A stretch of DNA of 64,000 nt from Athripsodes cinereus (Eukaryota > Arthropoda > Insecta > Trichoptera > Leptoceridae). Location: assembly GCA_947579605.1 (NCBI GenBank), contig OX388324.1, positions 19,289,746 through 19,353,745 of the forward strand, written 5' to 3'. Shown here one piece after another: positions 46,136 to 56,817 of this stretch. The position numbers and the translations under genes are program-made. Every line of letters begins with the position of its first letter. Position 1 is the stretch's first letter. The notes under the pieces are model-generated. The model had not been told where the DNA came from and searched no databases. It was given only the letters and a program-made list of their open reading frames with translations.

Positions 46136-46787
46136 TCCTTTGACACGACATTTCAAAACTAACATCACAAAATGGAAGTCTAAATAATTTAAATTAATAT
46201 TTCCTGGTAAAATCTAGTTTTAAATTGTATTATGAATTTGTATTTAAAGGATATAAGGATTCCAGTTACTTTGATTTTGTATGAGAACGTTTCTTTTCCA
46301 TGCAGCACGTCATAGTGCAATATATTGCTGTCGTTAGTTTTTTGCGTAAATTAATACACTATGCTGTTTGCAGCGATTCATTGAAACGCTACTTTATCAA
46401 AGTATGGTTGAAATCATCAAGAACTCAAAAACACATTTCGATTGGAGAACCACGCTCTTACTTGCACAATGTAACATTGAACAAAACCCAATAGAAATAA
46501 GTGAGAAATGGTTCACAAGGGTTACGAATTGGTCACTGGTTGGCTTTCTGGAATAACGTTCACCAATCGAGATGTATGATGGATTTTGTTATTTGCGCGT
46601 TGTATTCAAACCCTGTAGCTCAAAAATAAAAATATTTTCACATCGAGAAATCATTTATAACGATTCGATGTATTATGAAATCATTTGAGTATATTCCCTT
46701 GTTACCAGATAGCAAGTGAGACTAGAAAGTTAGTCAAAAGTTTCAGCTACCTAAAAAACTTTTACTAAAATATGGTGATGAGTTGAG
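46136..46787. other. Intergenic DNA, nothing assigned
   Basis: Overlapping plus-strand open frames at 46300-46556 have no recognised similarity or context. Confidence 0.4.
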
Positions 46788-46795
46788 ATGACTAC

Positions 46796-49509
46796 TAGGG
46801 TGGAACGAATTTTTTTTTTCTCGAATTTTGATTTGGAATAGTTGTATTTAGTTGCCTTTTGCCATCAATTGCCTGCATTAAAAATATAAAAATTATCAGA
46901 CAACGGTAAGAGCCCCCGACAAGACGTCGAATATTTACAAAAAGGGCAATTTAGGGGCTATTTGCGCGGCCTACAAAACAATACAGAACTTATTATAATA
47001 GGTTTATTTTATTCAAAAACATATTCAAATATAGTTAACTAGCAGTTGCAATCAAATATTTCATCATTTTAATATACTTTGGTACTGGGACAGTTGAGCA
47101 AAGTGCGGGACAAAGCGGGGGCAGCACGCTTCGATCTACGAATTTGCAGTGTTTCGTTTCAACTAGTGTCGATAATATTGTCTCAAGGTGGAAGGTAGCC
47201 CGTCAATTATTTTCACCAGTAGGTACTAGGTGATGTACCTACGTTTTTTAAGTGTATAAATATGACTTCTACAAGACAAAAGTTAAAATGTTCGATATTT
47301 GGTGAAAGTGCAGAGTTCAAGGAGAATATACTACTTAAGTATGAGAATGTTATGAAATTCTTTGAATGGGTTCGACAAGACTTAAAAATAAGGAACAACA
47401 CCACAAAATAACCTACATTTTTGGAAAAGTGCCGAAACAGTTGAAACAAAAATTTTAGAATTAGGTATGAATAAAATATTCTATTTCAATTGTTACATAC
47501 AAACGAGTTTTACAGTTACTTAAAAAATATCACTCAAAATGTTTTGATTTGATTTGTTTGATTTTGTTTGAAATTTGAAAAAGTCTTTGAAGAAACTAAA
47601 GGAAAGAAAGGTAGAAGAATTCAGAATACAAAGTGCAAAGCTTTTTGACATAGCTGCATGTAAATGTAAAGAATTTGTAAACTGTACTTGTTTGAGAGAA
47701 AATAAAGTGCCAAAAGAGGAACAAATATTTTTAGAAGACCAACGCACTAACAGACAAATGGTTTTAGGAAGAACGGATCTTATCTAGAGTAAAAAATTGC
47801 AGAAAAGAAGATTACGTGCTCTTAAACAAGAAATCAGGCATAATTCAAATACAAGAATTAAAGAAATTTCCTTTTCTTTATATAGGCTTAATAGATCTGA
47901 AGTTAGTTCTAATGTTGACCTTCCTTCTTGTTCGTCGGCCGCAGATGGTCTTGACACCGCGAACAAAGTGGATCAAAAGCCTATAAAGCTCACGGATGCC
48001 AGTCTTCATAGTTTGACAATTGTATGCGATAGATACGGAGTATCAGACCGAGCTGCGGCGGTTATCGTATCATAAATGTTCTATATTCTGCTTCTGATGC
48101 TGACTCTGAGGCGCAGTCGACTAACGTCGTGGGCAGGATGAAACTCAGAAGAATAAGACAGAAAGTTTGCGAGCAAATTTTAACAGAAGAAAGAGTAACA
48201 GAAATTCCTGACTTATATTTTGATGCAAGGAAAAACCAGACGGCTAAAACTGTTTTAAAAAGATCGAAGAGATTTAAAGTGATTGTACAAGAGGAACATG
48301 TTTCGATTATTAAATAACCGGGTTCTGTTTATGTTGGGTATGTGTTTCCAACATCGGGCAGTGCGAGAAATATTGAAAGAGCTATCCACGGCTTTTTGAC
48401 GACTGAAAATATATCACCAGAGAGTATAATGACTGTTGGATGTAATGGAACAACCACAAATACAGGGAATGTGGGAGGCGTGATTGGTTTTTTGGAAAAT
48501 AGACTATCTCAACCATTGCATTGGATAATTTGTCTCTTATACGCCAATAAGTTGCTATTGACGCTTTGTTTTCCTATTTGGATAGCCCTATAGCAGGATC
48601 TAAATCATTTGCAGGTCAAATTGGTATAGCATTAAAGATGGTTCAAAACATTTATGGAAGCTCATTAACAGCACTAGTTATTTGTCGAACGAATTGTTAG
48701 CGATTGTGGACCCTGTTTTATTTCGGAACAGTTACTTTGCTCATCCAGAAAACTTGTTGTTGAGTACGATAACAGATACGCGTAAGCACATTAGAGAACT
48801 AGCTGCCAGACGCATTTTAAAAGCTCGTCAAGTGAATAAAAATTCTGTTTCGCGCATGTTTGAGGTGCCAAAAGTGGACTTAAATGCAAGTTCTTACATA
48901 GACTTGATAAACTGGCAACAAAATAAATACGAAACCTCAATACTGATGAATATTTCCGATAAGCAGTAACAACATCTTATTGAAAATGGAGGAGATTCGG
49001 TTTTGGAGTTAATGAGACTGCCTTACCACACCCAGGCCTTGGAAAGATCAGTAAAAGATGTGATAGAAGCAGCTCTACGTGTATGCGATAAGACAAGAAG
49101 ATAAGGTTTTGTAAAATCTAATTTAGCGTCTCGAAAGCTCATGCCAAAGTTTGAGACGAAAATGGATTTTTGTTATGAAAAATGACGTTATTCATACCGA
49201 CACAACTTTCTGAAACTGTGTATATTTTTAAAATAAATGATTTTATTAACTAAAATATACTTTTATCTTATCATATAAATGCATAACATATTATATTTAG
49301 TTAATATTTTGTTAATAGGGTGTACTTAAAAAAGCGTCTGTAAAAACTTAAAAATTGAAATTTCAAGTCTATGGCGGGACCTCTTGCTGTTGAGCTAGAA
49401 CTTCCAAATTAGTGGGTGTTATTTACAATTATATAAGGCAACTTTTGCCTGGTATTCCAATTCGATATTCGAAAAAAAAAATTTTTTCATACAAAAGTGT
49501 TCCACCCTA
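46796..49509 (+). mobile_element. 2.7 kb hAT-like DNA transposon, inactivated
   Basis: Ends are inverted repeats TAGGGTGGAAC, perfect for 11 bases and followed by related T-rich sequence. Perfect 8 bp direct repeats ATGACTAC (46788-46795 and 49510-49517) flank the element. The interior holds one degraded transposase-like gene (47262-49183). The 8 bp duplication and TIR fit the hAT superfamily; the protein is far from classical hAT, so the family assignment is an inference. Confidence 0.9.
47262..49183 (+). pseudogene. Divergent hAT-like transposase, multiply broken
   Basis: Pieces in order: an N-terminal block with E-N-V-M-K-F-F-E-W-V-R-Q (from 47262), a lysine-rich region with C-K-C-K-x(4)-C-T-C (47575-47787), S-L-T-I-V-C-D-R-Y-G-V-S (to 48075), E-E-H-V-S-I-I (to 48317), G-C-N-G-T-T-T-N-T-G then L-H-W-I-I-C-L-L (48342-48593), K-S-F-A-G-Q-I-G (other frame), D-P-V-L-F-R-N-S-Y-F-A (48682-48969), and the C-terminal L-P-Y-H-T-Q-A-L-E-R and M-P-K-F-E-T-K. 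I recall the same series from predicted proteins scattered in insects and cnidarians. Stops interrupt it at about 47407, 47785, 48315, 48967 and 49102, with frame changes near 48070 and 48550. In the GCNG block I would expect Asp where Asn stands; that is from memory. Confidence 0.75.
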
Positions 49510-49519
49510 ATGACTACAT

Positions 49520-50390
49520 TATTGGAACTTTAAACTAATTGCAAGTAAGTTACACCAAAAGCATGTCAAATTGGTCTTAATTTTGTTCCATTAGCTGAAT
49601 TTTAAGTTCAATCAATCGCAGAATTGAAGAAATAAATATTTAAGGAGTAGTAAATTATGTTATGTTCTTAATTCCATATGTGATTTTAAAATCTATGTTA
49701 TAGACATCTGTTGAAATTTTGTAAAAAATATCATAATGTCTGCATTTTTTATTGTTGAAGATTTTGTTTTTTTATTTCTTGAAGGAAGGTTGAAAGTTTA
49801 AGTTAATTTTTCCATAATTATTAGATAATTATATATATTTTTTGAAATTTTGATGTAATTGATCAAAAGTACTTGTTGGAAGTCCATTTCAAAGTGAATT
49901 GAAAAAAAAAACACTATTTTGTCAACTTGCAAGTGATTTTATTTTCATAGAAGAATAGTTTTTTCTTCTAATCGCCTGAAGATGAAGTCGAGAGTCTCCA
50001 AATACTAGTAAGCGAAGATTTATAAAGTCACTTAAAAGTTAAATTAATTGCGTTTTTTCGTTTCACCACATTTCATATAGTTATTAAAAATTCAGTATCG
50101 ACATCTTCTGAAATTTTATATAAACATCAAACAACTTCATTGTAGTACCTACTGTGCGAATTACTATTATTATTAAGTCATCGATATTCAAAATAGGTAC
50201 CGAGAGTAAGTAAGTGAGTTATGATTGATCGAGTCGATATTAACATATTAATATTAGGCGTAAGGTACAATATGAAATTTTCACGCATAATATTCGTGAT
50301 ATTGACGTAAACAGTTTTATATCATTACTAAAGTATCTGTACTACGTGAGTCAAGTATCGAAATTATTTTACCTTTTAATCAATATAAAA
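49520..50390. other. AT-rich DNA, nothing recognised
   Basis: No repeats or coding frames noticed. Confidence 0.4.
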
Positions 50391-50396
50391 TATATT

Positions 50397-50886
50397 TTTT
50401 TTACGCGGCGGCAGAATTGCCATCCACACTTCTCAGCATTATACAACCAGATAAGTCTCTATATGATCAGTCATGGTCACAAAAAAACTTAACAGTTTAA
50501 TGCCGGGAAAAATTCACCTATCCAGATATACAGGATATCGCTCAGAACGCGGGTTCAAAATACCAGCATTGTGCCTGAAATATCTGTGTTCAAAAACTTT
50601 TTTACAATATTACAAGTGTTTAATATAGTAGATTCTTGAATTTTAACGTACAAATTAACCGGTAAATCAAATTTTTGTAAATTATTTATTAAAGATTTTG
50701 GAGTTACCCCTGTAGCTGACATGACTAAAGGTATGTATAAAGAACTAAAGGTATAAAGACATGAATAAACGGACCTAGAATGCCAAATATTTTTTTTATT
50801 TCTCCTGCTAGTTCTGTATATTTACGTATTTTTTCTGCGACGGTTGTTTGTATATTACCTATGTGTATTTGGCACAGCGATGTCTA
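50397..50886 (-). pseudogene. LINE 3' end with R4/R2-type C-terminal domain
   Basis: The minus strand encodes the last part of a non-LTR polyprotein from about 50886 to a TGA at 50555-50557. It reads I-D-I-A-V-P-N, then A-E-K-I-R-K-Y-T-E-L-A-x-E-I, S-A-T-G-V-T-P-K-S-L, and T-C-N-I-V-K-K-F-L. The order D-x-A-x-P ... E-K-x-x-K-Y resembles the C-terminal nuclease-like region of R2/R4-group LINEs as I recall it. The frame is broken after PNTHR by a stop, and again where an 11-base stretch around ACCTTTAGT is repeated. The 3' UTR (50397-50554) is shared with 36355-36545 and ends in an A-run. Confidence 0.6.
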
Positions 50887-50889
50887 TTA

Positions 50890-51260
50890 GGTACGTTATT
50901 TTATTACGTTTATCATATTGGAAGTATAATAATAATTCTAACTTTTGACAGACGTACAAATTTTGCTCTCGTTTGAAAAATTATTTTATCGTGTTATAAA
51001 TGTTACTAAGGTGAAGAAGAGCTATTAAACTATAGAAGAAAACATCGCGCATCTTTTACGATATTAAATACTACAGTGCGATTCACATAAGGTACGCATT
51101 TTCGTTTTCAACATATACCTAATTACACATCATACATAGTTTGAGTAATTCAACTAATCATTAAAAATACTGCAACTATTATAAGCGGGTAGAATAATTA
51201 TTTATTACCGCTCTAATAATAACAACATGATATAAGGAATTCTTCACGCTTGGACCATCG
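50890..51260. other. AT-rich DNA between two LINEs
   Basis: No coding frame or repeat match noticed; probably the target DNA into which the following LINE inserted. Confidence 0.4.
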
Positions 51261-51261
51261 A

Positions 51262-51345
51262 TGTCCGTAGCCTAGTTTGTTAAGGCGGCGGTCAATTCAC
51301 GCTGAGCGAGAAGCCCGAGTTCGATCCCATCTCAACTCACTTCAA
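51262..51345 (+). other. tRNA-like A/B-box module upstream of LINE ORF1
   Basis: An A-box-like sequence TAGCCTAGTTTG (51268-51279) and a B-box-like GAGTTCGATCCC (51317-51328) are spaced as in tRNA genes, about 38 bases apart. The acceptor stem is not convincing, so it is not a tRNA gene. It ends about 50 bases before the ORF1 start. It is either an internal RNA polymerase III-type promoter in the LINE leader or a SINE head next to the insertion; it resembles neither SINE-1 nor SINE-2 closely. Confidence 0.5.
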
Positions 51346-51383
51346 TAAGTTATTTTTTTCACGTTGTACACTGATTAATTACA

Positions 51384-52301
51384 ATGGACATGCAACCCAA
51401 GACTCGAACCAGATCTCAAAAATGTAAAAATACGACACCAACGACATCTAAAGTAAATAATTCAAAACAAGAGACATCTGTGGTACAAAGTACAAACTAC
51501 AACAGGATCCCAAGAAATTCCATACCACCTATCGAAGGTAACTCAAAACAATATAATTTACCTAATTCAAGGAATATGGATGAAGTAGATGATTCATTGA
51601 AAGAATACCTATCGAGTTTACATAGTAATTTCAATGAATTAAAGAAACATTTGGAACTGCAGAATCAAAATTTAACGTGCAAGATGAATGAATTTTCAGA
51701 AAAATTATCTCTGATTGATAAACTCATAGCTGAAAATACGTTATTAAAGGAGAAAATCAACAACTTAGAACACAGAGTTGATAGACTGGAGAATGGCGGT
51801 GCTGGGAGAGATATGGTGGGGATTGACTCGATTGCGAACGAAATCGAGGAAAGAAGTAGGAGAAGAAGGAACATTATAGTGTGTGGCGTAGAGGAAAGTT
51901 CACAGTTAAGTCAGGAGGAAGTTATAAGAGAAGAAAAGTCTAAGATTTGCAATTTGCTAAGAGAAGTGGATCAGTCGGTGGCTGTAAATGATTTAATGTG
52001 CTTTAGGCTGGGAAAGAGGAATGTTAATAAACCTCGTCCCATTAAAGTCATTCTTAAACATCATAATCAGGCCAGGGAAATAATGAAAAACAAGCTGAAG
52101 ATTTCGGGGGGTGTTAGAGTGTATCACGACCAAACAGTGTTTCAGCGTAACCAATACACGAAGCTGAAAGAAGAATTAGGTGCAAGGGTCCAGAACGGAG
52201 AAAATAATCTGACAATTAAATTCATTAAGGGAATCCCGAAAATAGTTCATGTTAACAATTTAAAAAACTTGAACTCTATTACCAGAATATCAGGGGCGTA
52301 A
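51384..52301 (+). CDS. Non-LTR retrotransposon ORF1 protein
   Basis: This 305-residue protein is the nucleic-acid-binding partner encoded upstream of the LINE polyprotein, presumably forming RNPs with the element RNA. Residues about 1-60 are basic and Ser/Thr/Asn-rich. Residues about 66-137 have heptad-spaced leucines (E-Y-L-S-S-L-H, then L-I-A-E-N-T-L-L-K-E-K-I) and form a predicted coiled coil. From about residue 158 (R-R-R-N-I-I-V-C-G-V-E-E) to about 245 the pattern fits the RRM-like fold of L1/CR1-type ORF1 proteins, and a basic C-terminal domain follows. No CCHC knuckle is present. The frame is intact. The ATG at 51384 is the first after the tRNA-like module; Met3 is an alternative. Its last 46 bases overlap the ORF2 frame. 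Confidence 0.85.
   Translation: MDMQPKTRTRSQKCKNTTPTTSKVNNSKQETSVVQSTNYNRIPRNSIPPIEGNSKQYNLPNSRNMDEVDDSLKEYLSSLHSNFNELKKHLELQNQNLTCKMNEFSEKLSLIDKLIAENTLLKEKINNLEHRVDRLENGGAGRDMVGIDSIANEIEERSRRRRNIIVCGVEESSQLSQEEVIREEKSKICNLLREVDQSVAVNDLMCFRLGKRNVNKPRPIKVILKHHNQAREIMKNKLKISGGVRVYHDQTVFQRNQYTKLKEELGARVQNGENNLTIKFIKGIPKIVHVNNLKNLNSITRISGA
52262..52268 (+). promoter_or_regulatory. Candidate -1 ribosomal frameshift heptamer
   Basis: The sequence AAAAAAC is in the ORF1 reading phase as A_AAA_AAC, the canonical X_XXY_YYZ slippery form. A -1 slip here leads from ORF1 directly into L-E-L-Y-Y-Q-N-I-R-G, the conserved start of the APE endonuclease domain. The ORF2 frame is closed just upstream by TAA at 52253-52255, so only the window 52256-52301 permits fusion. 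A 7 bp stem GGCGTAA / TTACGCC (52295-52301 with 52319-52325) follows, but at 26 bases it is further than the usual spacer. Termination-reinitiation at the ORF1 stop is the alternative. Confidence 0.55.
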
Positions 52302-55126
52302 AATCAAAGCTAAGCCAGTTACGCCAGTCCCTTCCTTTTGTCAACTATGATATTATTTTGTTTACAGAGACCTGGCTGGACCCTTCCATTTTTTCTTCAG
52401 AATTAGGTTTTACAAATTACAATGTGTACAGATTCGACCGAAACTCACGAACAAGTAGCAAATCGAGAGGTGGAGGAGTTTTGATCGCGGTAACAAAATC
52501 TTTAACTAGTAAAAAAATACCTATGAATAATACTAACATTGAACAAATCTTTGTTCAGGTCAAACTCCCTCACGAAACAATAATTTTGGGATGTACATAT
52601 ATTCCACCCAACTCCGATATCAATTTATATAAAGGCTATCACGAAGAGATCGAATACTTAAAATCTAAGTACAAAAAGCAAAAATTTGTCTTAACAGGTG
52701 ACTTTAACTTGCCGGATTGTGATTGGGAGAGGCTCTGTGAGATAAATGACAATCATTTTTCTGCTGAATTGCAAATTTCAAATAATCTAAAAAATGAAAA
52801 GGCTGCAGAATTGGTTGACATGGCCAACTTTTGTGGCCTTGTACAGACAAATAATATATCAAACAGCCACGGTAGAATTCTTGATTTAGTTTTCTCGACG
52901 GATCCTAGTATTGTAGTTAATAAGTCCGCCTCGTCCATACTACCGGTGGATACCTACCATCCTCCTCTCGATATTGTTATATTGTCTCATCTAAGTGTTT
53001 CAGCAAGCAAACCAGTTGTTAAGCGGAACTTTCACGGGGCTGACTACCCTGCAATAAATGCATTTTTAAAAAATATGGACTGTAGCTTTTTGACGGATGA
53101 AAATAATTTGAACACTATTACTGAACATTATTATGCTAATTTAAGGCTATGTATAGATACTCATATACCTGAAAAATCTGTTAAACATTCAAACTATCCA
53201 AAATGGTTTAATAATGAGTTGAAAGACATTGTTCATAAAAAAAAATTGGCACATAAGAGATTCAAAGAAACGTCAGAAATAGATGACTATAATATTTTTT
53301 CTGCCTTACGTTCTCAGTGTTCTTCTTTATCCAAGAATTGCTATAGACAATATATGGATTCTATTGAAAGTAATTTGCATCAGGGTTCTCAGAATCTGTG
53401 GAAGTTTGTTAACAGCATGAGGGAAGATCGGGTCGAGATACCGTCTACTCTTTTCTTTAACAACCAGCACTCCGACTCACCTCAAGGCGCAGTTAACCTT
53501 TTGGCTTCTTTTTTCCAACTTGTTTATGATAAACCGACTGAGTCTGCCGACTTCAATTTTTCCTCAAACAAAATAATCGATTTGCCCAACATCACTATTT
53601 CAATGGACGAAGTCAAAGATGCGATACTTGCTTTGGATGCTTCAAAAGTAGCTGGTCCGGATGGTATTCCCAACGTATTCATTTAGAATTGTATGGAAAT
53701 GTTGGCAGGTCACTTGCACATAATTTTCTCATTGTCATTAGAGTTGGGAATATTTCCTAATATTTGGAAAGAGGGCTTTATATGTCCAATTTTTAAAAAG
53801 GGAGATAATACACAAGTGACTAGCTACAGACCTGTATGCATATTGTCTGCAATTCCCAAACTTTTTGAATCAATCATCGTTAAAAAAATAAGCAGTTCTA
53901 TAAATAATGTAATAACTTCACTACAGCATGGCTTTATACCCAAAAAATCCACTCTCACTAATCTTATTATTTACCAGAATTATATAGTTAACTGTTTGTC
54001 AAGGAGGGGTCAAGTCGACTCCATATATACTGATTTTTCCAAGGCTTTCGATAAAGTGTCTCATGACAGACTATTGTCAAAGCTGCGTGGGTATGGGGTC
54101 GATGGAACTTTCTATCATTGGTTGAAAAGCTACCTCACTGGGCGAACTCTTAAAGTGAAGATTGGGAATTGTATATCTGAAACTGTTTATGCATACAGTG
54201 GAGTACCACAGGGGTCGCATTTGGGACCGATATTGTTCAATTTATTTGTAAATGACATAGTTGAGATCTTCAGAGACATAGAGGTCTTACTGTTTGCGGA
54301 CGACCTAAAGCTTTATAAATCTATTAACGGTTTGGAAGACTGCGTTATAATACAAAATAATCTGGATTTGTTAAATGATTGGTGCAAACAAAATAAATTA
54401 AACCTTAATGCAGCAAAGTGCCAGGTTGTTCGCTTTCATAGAACTAGATCTCAAATAACCCATGAATATTCCATTGATAGTGTTGTTCTCCAATGCGTTT
54501 CAAACATAAAAGATCTAGGAATCACTTTCTCTGAGGATCTAACTTATAACATACATATAGAGGAAGCTGTCAGCAGAGCAATGAGATGTCTGGGCTTCAT
54601 TTTCAGATTAGTATCCGACCTACGGTTAACTCAGTCTTATAGGCTACTATTTGTGTCCCTCGTGAGACCTCTCTTAGAATATAACACAACTATATGGTCT
54701 CCCAATTATGCCATCCACAGTAATAGTGTTGAGAGGGTACAGAGAAAGTTTCTGAGGCTGATTAACTACAAAAAGGGAATCTCGGTAGAAAATATTGACT
54801 ATCCTGCGTTGATGGATGAGCTTGGTCTCCTTACCTTGCAAAACCGAAGGATTCTTTTTGATATGTGTTTCTTGCATAAATTACTGAACGGCGCCATTGA
54901 CTCTCCAGAATTAGTTGAATTATTACAATTTAGCGTTCCTGCCAGGTTTACCAGACAAACTGTGACATTTCACGAGTCTAATACTCGAAACAACTATGTT
55001 TATTATTCACCACTTATTAGAATTCACAGACTGGGGAACCTGGTAGGAGACCACACTGATGTTTTCGCTGACAGCTTCCCGAAATTCAAAACTGACATTG
55101 TAAATTATTTAAAATCACATAACTGA
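52268..55126 (+). pseudogene. Non-LTR retrotransposon ORF2 (APE endonuclease + RT), one stop
   Basis: About 950 codons encode the LINE polyprotein that nicks target DNA and reverse transcribes element RNA there. Endonuclease: Y-Y-Q-N-I-R-G at the start, L-F-T-E-T-W-L (catalytic Glu), T-G-D-F-N-L-P-D (Asp/Asn), I-L-D-L-V-F-S, and D-T-Y-H-P-P-L with the terminal His. Reverse transcriptase: V-A-G-P-D-G-I-P, then Y-R-P-V-C-I-L-S, H-G-F-I-P-K-K-S-T, Y-T-D-F-S-K-A-F-D, G-V-P-Q-G-S-H-L-G-P and F-A-D-D-L-K-L-Y, the catalytic aspartate pair. The only lesion is an in-frame TAG at 53684-53686, between the PDG and YRP motifs, which separates the endonuclease from the RT. No ATG precedes the endonuclease motif, so initiation is probably by frameshift or reinitiation. 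QGSHLGP suggests a CR1/L2/Rex/Kiri-type element rather than R1. Confidence 0.9.
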
Positions 55127-55690
55127 CATAGGGCAATCGAGGTTTGCGATCTGACTTTCTGCGTACTGTACATTTGTAACGATATTTTATTTTATTTTAT
55201 TATATTGACTAACATTGTTAACATAACATTGTTATTATTCTTATCAGCTTTTTGACTATTTATTTGATTGACCATTTTTGATTATTGAATTTTATTTAAT
55301 ACTTTTGAATGTTAAATTCTAGTCTATTATTTGTGATTAAAAATCCTTATCATTTACCTATGTAGTAATTTATAATCCATCTAAGAGTATTTTTTGTTTG
55401 TGTAAGTTCTTATTGATTTTTGCATTTTGTTGCTGATGTTAAATTTTTGATATTTGAATTTATTTTATTGTCTTAACTGTTTAAATGGTTCATAATCTAC
55501 AATTGTGTATTAATTTATTGACTCTATTTGATAATTCTTGACTCTTTTTATATTTCTAAACTCAATGACGTGTATATGTGTGAACTTGTATTGTTAATAT
55601 TTTTCTTTTTGTAGTCTGTCTTGTATTTGAACATGTAAAAGGCTTGCGCCGTATGTGAATAAATAAATAAATAAAATAAATATAATACTA
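55127..55690 (+). mobile_element. LINE 3' UTR and tail
   Basis: T-rich untranslated region ending GAACATGTAAAAGGCTTGCG, then GCCGTATGTG and an (AATA)n tail at about 55657-55680. AAGGC and GCCGT flank a few bases and form part of a possible terminal hairpin that recurs at other LINE ends in the window. The tail type, short tandem repeats rather than poly(A), fits CR1/L2-like elements. A clear target duplication was not identified. Confidence 0.7.
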
Positions 55691-56300
55691 AATCGGGTCT
55701 ATTATGATGTATTTGTCTATCTGTTATTATTATTTTATCACAATAGAACCTGTAATTTTGATTTTTTAAAACCGGTTCCGGGTTGTATTTATAATAAGGA
55801 ATTACATTTTGTGAGTTTAAAAGATTATATTTAATTGCTAAATTTTGAGGTATTATTTTTGCGACATGATTATAACTATTAGTACCTATACTCAGTTTGA
55901 GCGAGATTAGAACAACCCGAAACTGCTTCATATAACATTCCGATTTTAATTGATGAGTATTAAGTTACATAGGGATTGCGTAATTATAATTTGAAAATAA
56001 TTGTTTTTCTAATCTTGGTCTTAATGGGATATTTTTTATCCCTGTCTGTTTTTAATTCACTTTGTCTAACATCCATAATGTCAGTTAACAGAATATTTCA
56101 TACCGATTAAGTAGGTAAATTTTTCCGTGATATTCGTTTTAATTGTAGAAACTTTTTATGATTTGGTAAGTAATGATGTTTCGGTTTTCTGGTAAAGATT
56201 AAAAATATATAATAATCTACTGGGACCATTACAGCCATTTCCAATGTGAAACACAGAAAAATAGAAAAAAAGAAAAAATACTCACAACATAGGTAATCAA
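55691..56300. other. AT-rich DNA, nothing recognised
   Basis: A 127-codon minus-strand open frame (55548-55931) runs from here into the LINE 3' UTR and is not a gene. Confidence 0.45.
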
Positions 56301-56307
56301 CTATACC

Positions 56308-56365
56308 GGCATGTTATTATTCAAAAGCGAGGTTGCCAGTGGCGTACCGCATGTAATAAGCAAAT
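56308..56365 (-). repeat. Family A fragment
   Basis: AAAGCGAGGTTGCCAGTGGC followed by GTACCGCATGTAATAAGCA corresponds to the first two blocks of family A. Confidence 0.4.
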
Positions 56366-56817
56366 TTATTTACTCACCTATTAATGATATGGGAAATGCA
56401 TGAGACAACGTAAGAGGGTAGCATACCTAATCTTTGAATAAATCAAGTAAAAATATCCAATACACATCGATATTTTACGAGTATTTAGCTTTAAATTATT
56501 TGGACGCTTATTCGATACTTAGACTAATTTATTATTGGTTTTTATCGTATCAAATTAATTGAAAATTTGCTGACGATATTTTGGAGTTCTTCGACCCGTG
56601 TGAACATGCTAAAACACAAGACTAATTATGATTTAACATTATTTTGTTTCAGCATAATATTAGTTTCAATACGTTCGTAAACTATGTAGGTAGTTTACAA
56701 TTTTTTGATATGCATATTTTTTATTTGAATTCAAGCGTGTAGGTACCTACCTATTGTGAAACTTTTTGTTTCCAAAATTTGAAAAAATAAATAAAACTAC
56801 TTCTACTACTACTACAA

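Noticed and set aside
55548..55931. 127-codon minus-strand frame
   Set aside because: It overlaps the LINE 3' UTR and its (AATA)n tail and has very low-complexity composition.
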